Source: Phycisphaera mikurensis NBRC 102666 (GTDB taxonomy: Bacteria; Planctomycetota; Phycisphaerae; Phycisphaerales; SM1A02). Taken from it: 6,281 nt of DNA. The stretch lies in assembly GCA_945870475.1 (NCBI GenBank), contig CAMBSR010000137.1:1-6281 (forward strand), in the 5' to 3' direction. Below are positions 4,038 through 6,281 of this stretch, piece after piece. Position 1 is the stretch's first letter; each line of letters opens with the position of its first letter. The position numbers were made by a program, and so were the translations under genes. The notes under the pieces are model-generated. The model did not search any database and was not told the origin of the DNA. It saw nothing but the letters and a program-made list of their open reading frames with translations.

Positions 4038-6281
4038 ATGCCATATCATCGCGCCGTGCCCCACGACGAGACAACGGAGAAGTCCACGCCGCTCGACCGC
4101 GAGCGCGCCTTGGTGGACCTGCTCTGGTCCGCGAGCGCGGAACGCGCGGAATCCGAGCGGCAGGCCGTTGCCCGGGGCGCCCGTGGGCGATCGCTGAACG
4201 AACGGATGCACCGGAGCGCGCTCGACACGCTGGAGGTGTCGCTCGCCGCACAGCTGGCCGCGGTGGACGCGGAGTATGCGCGGCGCACGGAGGAGATCGA
4301 GACCGCCGCACACGAGGCTTCGCTCAAGGTGAAGCTGGACGAGAAGACCGTCCGCGCGAAGGCCACCCGCCAGGCCGAGCAGCACGAGGAAGACGCCCGC
4401 GCCGCCTACGACGAGAAGGTGTGGATGGCCGAGAGCGTCTACGAGGCCGCCATCCCGTCCATCCGCAAGTCCAACGCCAAGCGCGTTGCGGAGCTTGATG
4501 CCTGGAAGGCGCGGCTCGAGGAATTCACCACCGCGGCATCGCAGGCGGTCCACGGCTACCGCCAGCGCACGCTCCCGGAGCCGACCGGCGTCCCCGAGGG
4601 CGCCACCAACATCGAGTCGAGCATGAACACGCTCGCCGAGTCGCTCACCAAGCTCCGCGCCTGCCGCATCGCGGGCCTCTTCCGCGGACCCATCCTGGTG
4701 ATCCCCGCCGCGCTGATGGTGGCAGGCGGCGCGGTGGCCGGCATGGCACTCAAGGACTCGGAGGCCATGGGCGTGCCGATGCCGAGTTGGGCAGTCGGCG
4801 CATCGGGAGGCGCGCTGCTCTTCGTGGTGGTTGCTGCCGTGCTCTACGGCATGGCGCGTCGGGAGGTGAAGTCCGCGTACCTGCCGTTCCTCGCCTGCGC
4901 GGCCACGGCACGTGCCGCGCTCCGCGGGGCGATCGAACTCGCCGAGCGCACCCGCCGCGAGAAGGAAGACGCCGCCAAGCAGGCGCGCGATGCCGACCTG
5001 GCCACGGCGGATGCCATGTTCAACCCGCAGCTTGCCGAGATCGAGCGGAAGCTGTCGGAGTTCCTGGCGCAGGTGGACGTGAAGGTCCCGCACTACCAGG
5101 CCAAGGTGCTGAAGCAGCGGGCACTGGCGCTCGAGGAGGCCGAGACAACCCACGATCGCCTCACGCAGGAAGCCAAGGCACGCCGCGCACAGGCCCTTGC
5201 CGAGGAAGAGGAGCGCTTCGCGGCGGTGGCACACGAAGCGGACGAGCAGGAGCGCGCCAACACCCACGCGGCACACGCGCGATGGAAGGAAGCGCAGTCC
5301 GAGATCGTCCACGGCATCGGCGGCCTGCAGGACGCAGACCGAACGCATTCACGCGCATGGGACGCGGCCGGCTGGGATCAATGGACGCCGCCGCTGCGGA
5401 CGCTGCCCGTGATCCGGCTGGGCGCGGTGGACCTGCGACTGAGCTCCGTGCCCGATGCCACTCCCACGTCGCCCGCCCTCGCATGGCCCGGCGCCGATGC
5501 GGACACCGTCTGGCGAATCCCCGCGTTCCTCGGTGCCCCTGCGCGGATGTCGCTCGTCATCGAGGCCCCCACGGACCGCCGGGCCGACGGCCTGCGGATT
5601 CTGCAGAACGCGGTGAGCAGGATCCTGGTGTCGATCCCCGCCGGAAAGGCGCGCTTCACGTTCGTGGACCCCGTGGGACTCGGCCAGAGCTTTGCCGGGT
5701 TCATGCACCTGGCCGACGAGATGGAGCTCCTGGTCACCGACCGCATCTGGACGGACCCCAAGCACATCGAGCAGCGCCTGGCCGACCTCACCGAGCACAT
5801 GGAGACGGTGATCCAGAAGTACCTGCGCAACGAGTACCCCTCCATCGAGGCGTACAACGAGCAGGCGGGCGAGATTGCCGAGCCGTACCGCTTCCTGGTG
5901 ATGGCAGACTTCCCGGTGAACGTCTCCGACCAGGCCGCCAAGCGCTTCGCCAGCATCCTGCAGAGCGGCGCGCGCTGCGGCGTGCATGTACTCCTCCTGC
6001 GCGACCTGCGCACGGCGCTTCCCGCGGGCCTCGACGACTCCGACCTGCGCCGCGGCGCCATCACCGCCACGTGGCGTCCGGCCACTCCCGGGCGCGCCGA
6101 CGGCTGGACGCTCGACGAAGGCCGTCTCGCCGAACTGCCGTTCATTCCCGATGCCCCGCCGGACGACGCGTTCCTCCTCAAGCTGACGCGCGCCGTCGGC
6201 CGTGCCGCCAAGGACTCGAACCGCGTCGAGGTGCCCTTCTCCGCCGTCACGCCGCGCGCCGACGAGCGCTGGACGCTCTCC
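4038..6281 (+). CDS. Membrane-anchored FtsK/SpoIIIE-like protein with coiled-coil arms (C-terminus beyond the right edge)
   Basis: The frame is open from ATG 4038 for 748 codons to the window edge. Domains run in order: a polar N-terminus; a long charged coiled coil (about 52-177); a membrane hairpin (about 218-237 and 251-273, short linker); a second coiled coil (about 274-430); then from about 446 an alpha/beta region aligning by eye with an FtsK motor. Matching landmarks are F-V-D-P-V-G (542-547) for the FtsK I-D-P-K-G strand, Y595-L-R-N ... Y606-N for its G-V-R-N-I-x-x-Y-N segment, P-Y-R-F-L-V-M-A-D (616-624) for the Walker B strand, and G-A-R-C-G-V-H (644-650) for G-R-A-x-G-I-H. The Walker A position (510-519, A-P-T-D-R-R-A-D-G-L) lacks the Gly-Lys-Ser/Thr core and Walker B has A-D for D-E, so this domain probably does not hydrolyse ATP. 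A working motor is expected past the edge. Beside WXG-like genes, it is likely the ATPase of a type VII-like machine. GTG 4056 is an alternative start; neither has a good Shine-Dalgarno. Confidence 0.85.
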   Translation, partial: MPYHRAVPHDETTEKSTPLDRERALVDLLWSASAERAESERQAVARGARGRSLNERMHRSALDTLEVSLAAQLAAVDAEYARRTEEIETAAHEASLKVKLDEKTVRAKATRQAEQHEEDARAAYDEKVWMAESVYEAAIPSIRKSNAKRVAELDAWKARLEEFTTAASQAVHGYRQRTLPEPTGVPEGATNIESSMNTLAESLTKLRACRIAGLFRGPILVIPAALMVAGGAVAGMALKDSEAMGVPMPSWAVGASGGALLFVVVAAVLYGMARREVKSAYLPFLACAATARAALRGAIELAERTRREKEDAAKQARDADLATADAMFNPQLAEIERKLSEFLAQVDVKVPHYQAKVLKQRALALEEAETTHDRLTQEAKARRAQALAEEEERFAAVAHEADEQERANTHAAHARWKEAQSEIVHGIGGLQDADRTHSRAWDAAGWDQWTPPLRTLPVIRLGAVDLRLSSVPDATPTSPALAWPGADADTVWRIPAFLGAPARMSLVIEAPTDRRADGLRILQNAVSRILVSIPAGKARFTFVDPVGLGQSFAGFMHLADEMELLVTDRIWTDPKHIEQRLADLTEHMETVIQKYLRNEYPSIEAYNEQAGEIAEPYRFLVMADFPVNVSDQAAKRFASILQSGARCGVHVLLLRDLRTALPAGLDDSDLRRGAITATWRPATPGRADGWTLDEGRLAELPFIPDAPPDDAFLLKLTRAVGRAAKDSNRVEVPFSAVTPRADERWTLS

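Noticed and set aside
4041..4050. TATCAT-like sequence as a -10 promoter element before the FtsK-like gene
   Set aside because: It lies inside the first codons when ATG 4038 is used, has no -35 partner, and the gene is only 13 bases downstream of its neighbour, so co-transcription is simpler.
3954..5348. 464-codon minus-strand open frame opposite the FtsK-like gene
   Set aside because: Long antisense frames are common opposite GC-rich genes. The product has no recognisable domain, and the plus-strand frame shows coherent coiled coils, membrane helices and an FtsK-like fold.
5349..6250. Overlapping minus-strand open frames (212 and 290 codons) at the right end
   Set aside because: Both lie opposite the strongly supported FtsK-like coding frame, overlap each other and show no domain features.

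Overview
The window is high-GC DNA, densely coding, with G/C-dominated third codon positions. It shows no RNA gene, CRISPR array, insertion sequence or recognisable transcription terminator. The mix of genes resembles what I recall from Planctomycetota genomes, possibly the Phycisphaerae side: an OPT-family transporter, a WXG100-like protein with a W-x-D turn, and a membrane-anchored FtsK/SpoIIIE-like protein with long coiled coils. That placement is an inference from gene content and was not checked by a search.

Layout. Positions 500 to 1 (minus strand) hold the N-terminal part of a membrane protein that runs off the left edge. A 60-base divergent spacer separates it from a complete plus-strand OPT-family transporter (561-2810). 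After 51 bases comes a tight plus-strand cluster: a 90-aa WXG100-like protein (2862-3134), a 213-aa helical protein with a disordered acidic, Ala/Pro-rich tail (3162-3803), a 74-aa helical-hairpin protein that also looks WXG-like (3800-4024, ATGA overlap with the previous gene), and a large FtsK/SpoIIIE-like protein (4038 to the right edge, 748 codons visible, no stop reached).

How the genes work together. The last four genes look like one operon encoding a type VII secretion-like (ESX-like) or related membrane translocase module. It would comprise small helical-hairpin proteins of the kind handled by FtsK/SpoIIIE ATPases, a helical accessory protein, and a membrane-anchored ATPase. The visible part of the ATPase has a two-helix membrane hairpin between two long coiled-coil arms, followed by an FtsK-fold region. 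In that region the Walker A and Walker B positions are both degenerate, so it is probably a pseudo-ATPase domain, and a catalytic motor is expected just beyond the right edge. No other ESX core component (EccB, EccD, EccE, mycosin) is visible. The OPT transporter and the divergent membrane protein are probably unrelated neighbours.

The main unusual feature is this compact WXG / helical / WXG-like / coiled-coil FtsK cluster, which differs from the mycobacterial ESX and Firmicute Ess/Yuk layouts.
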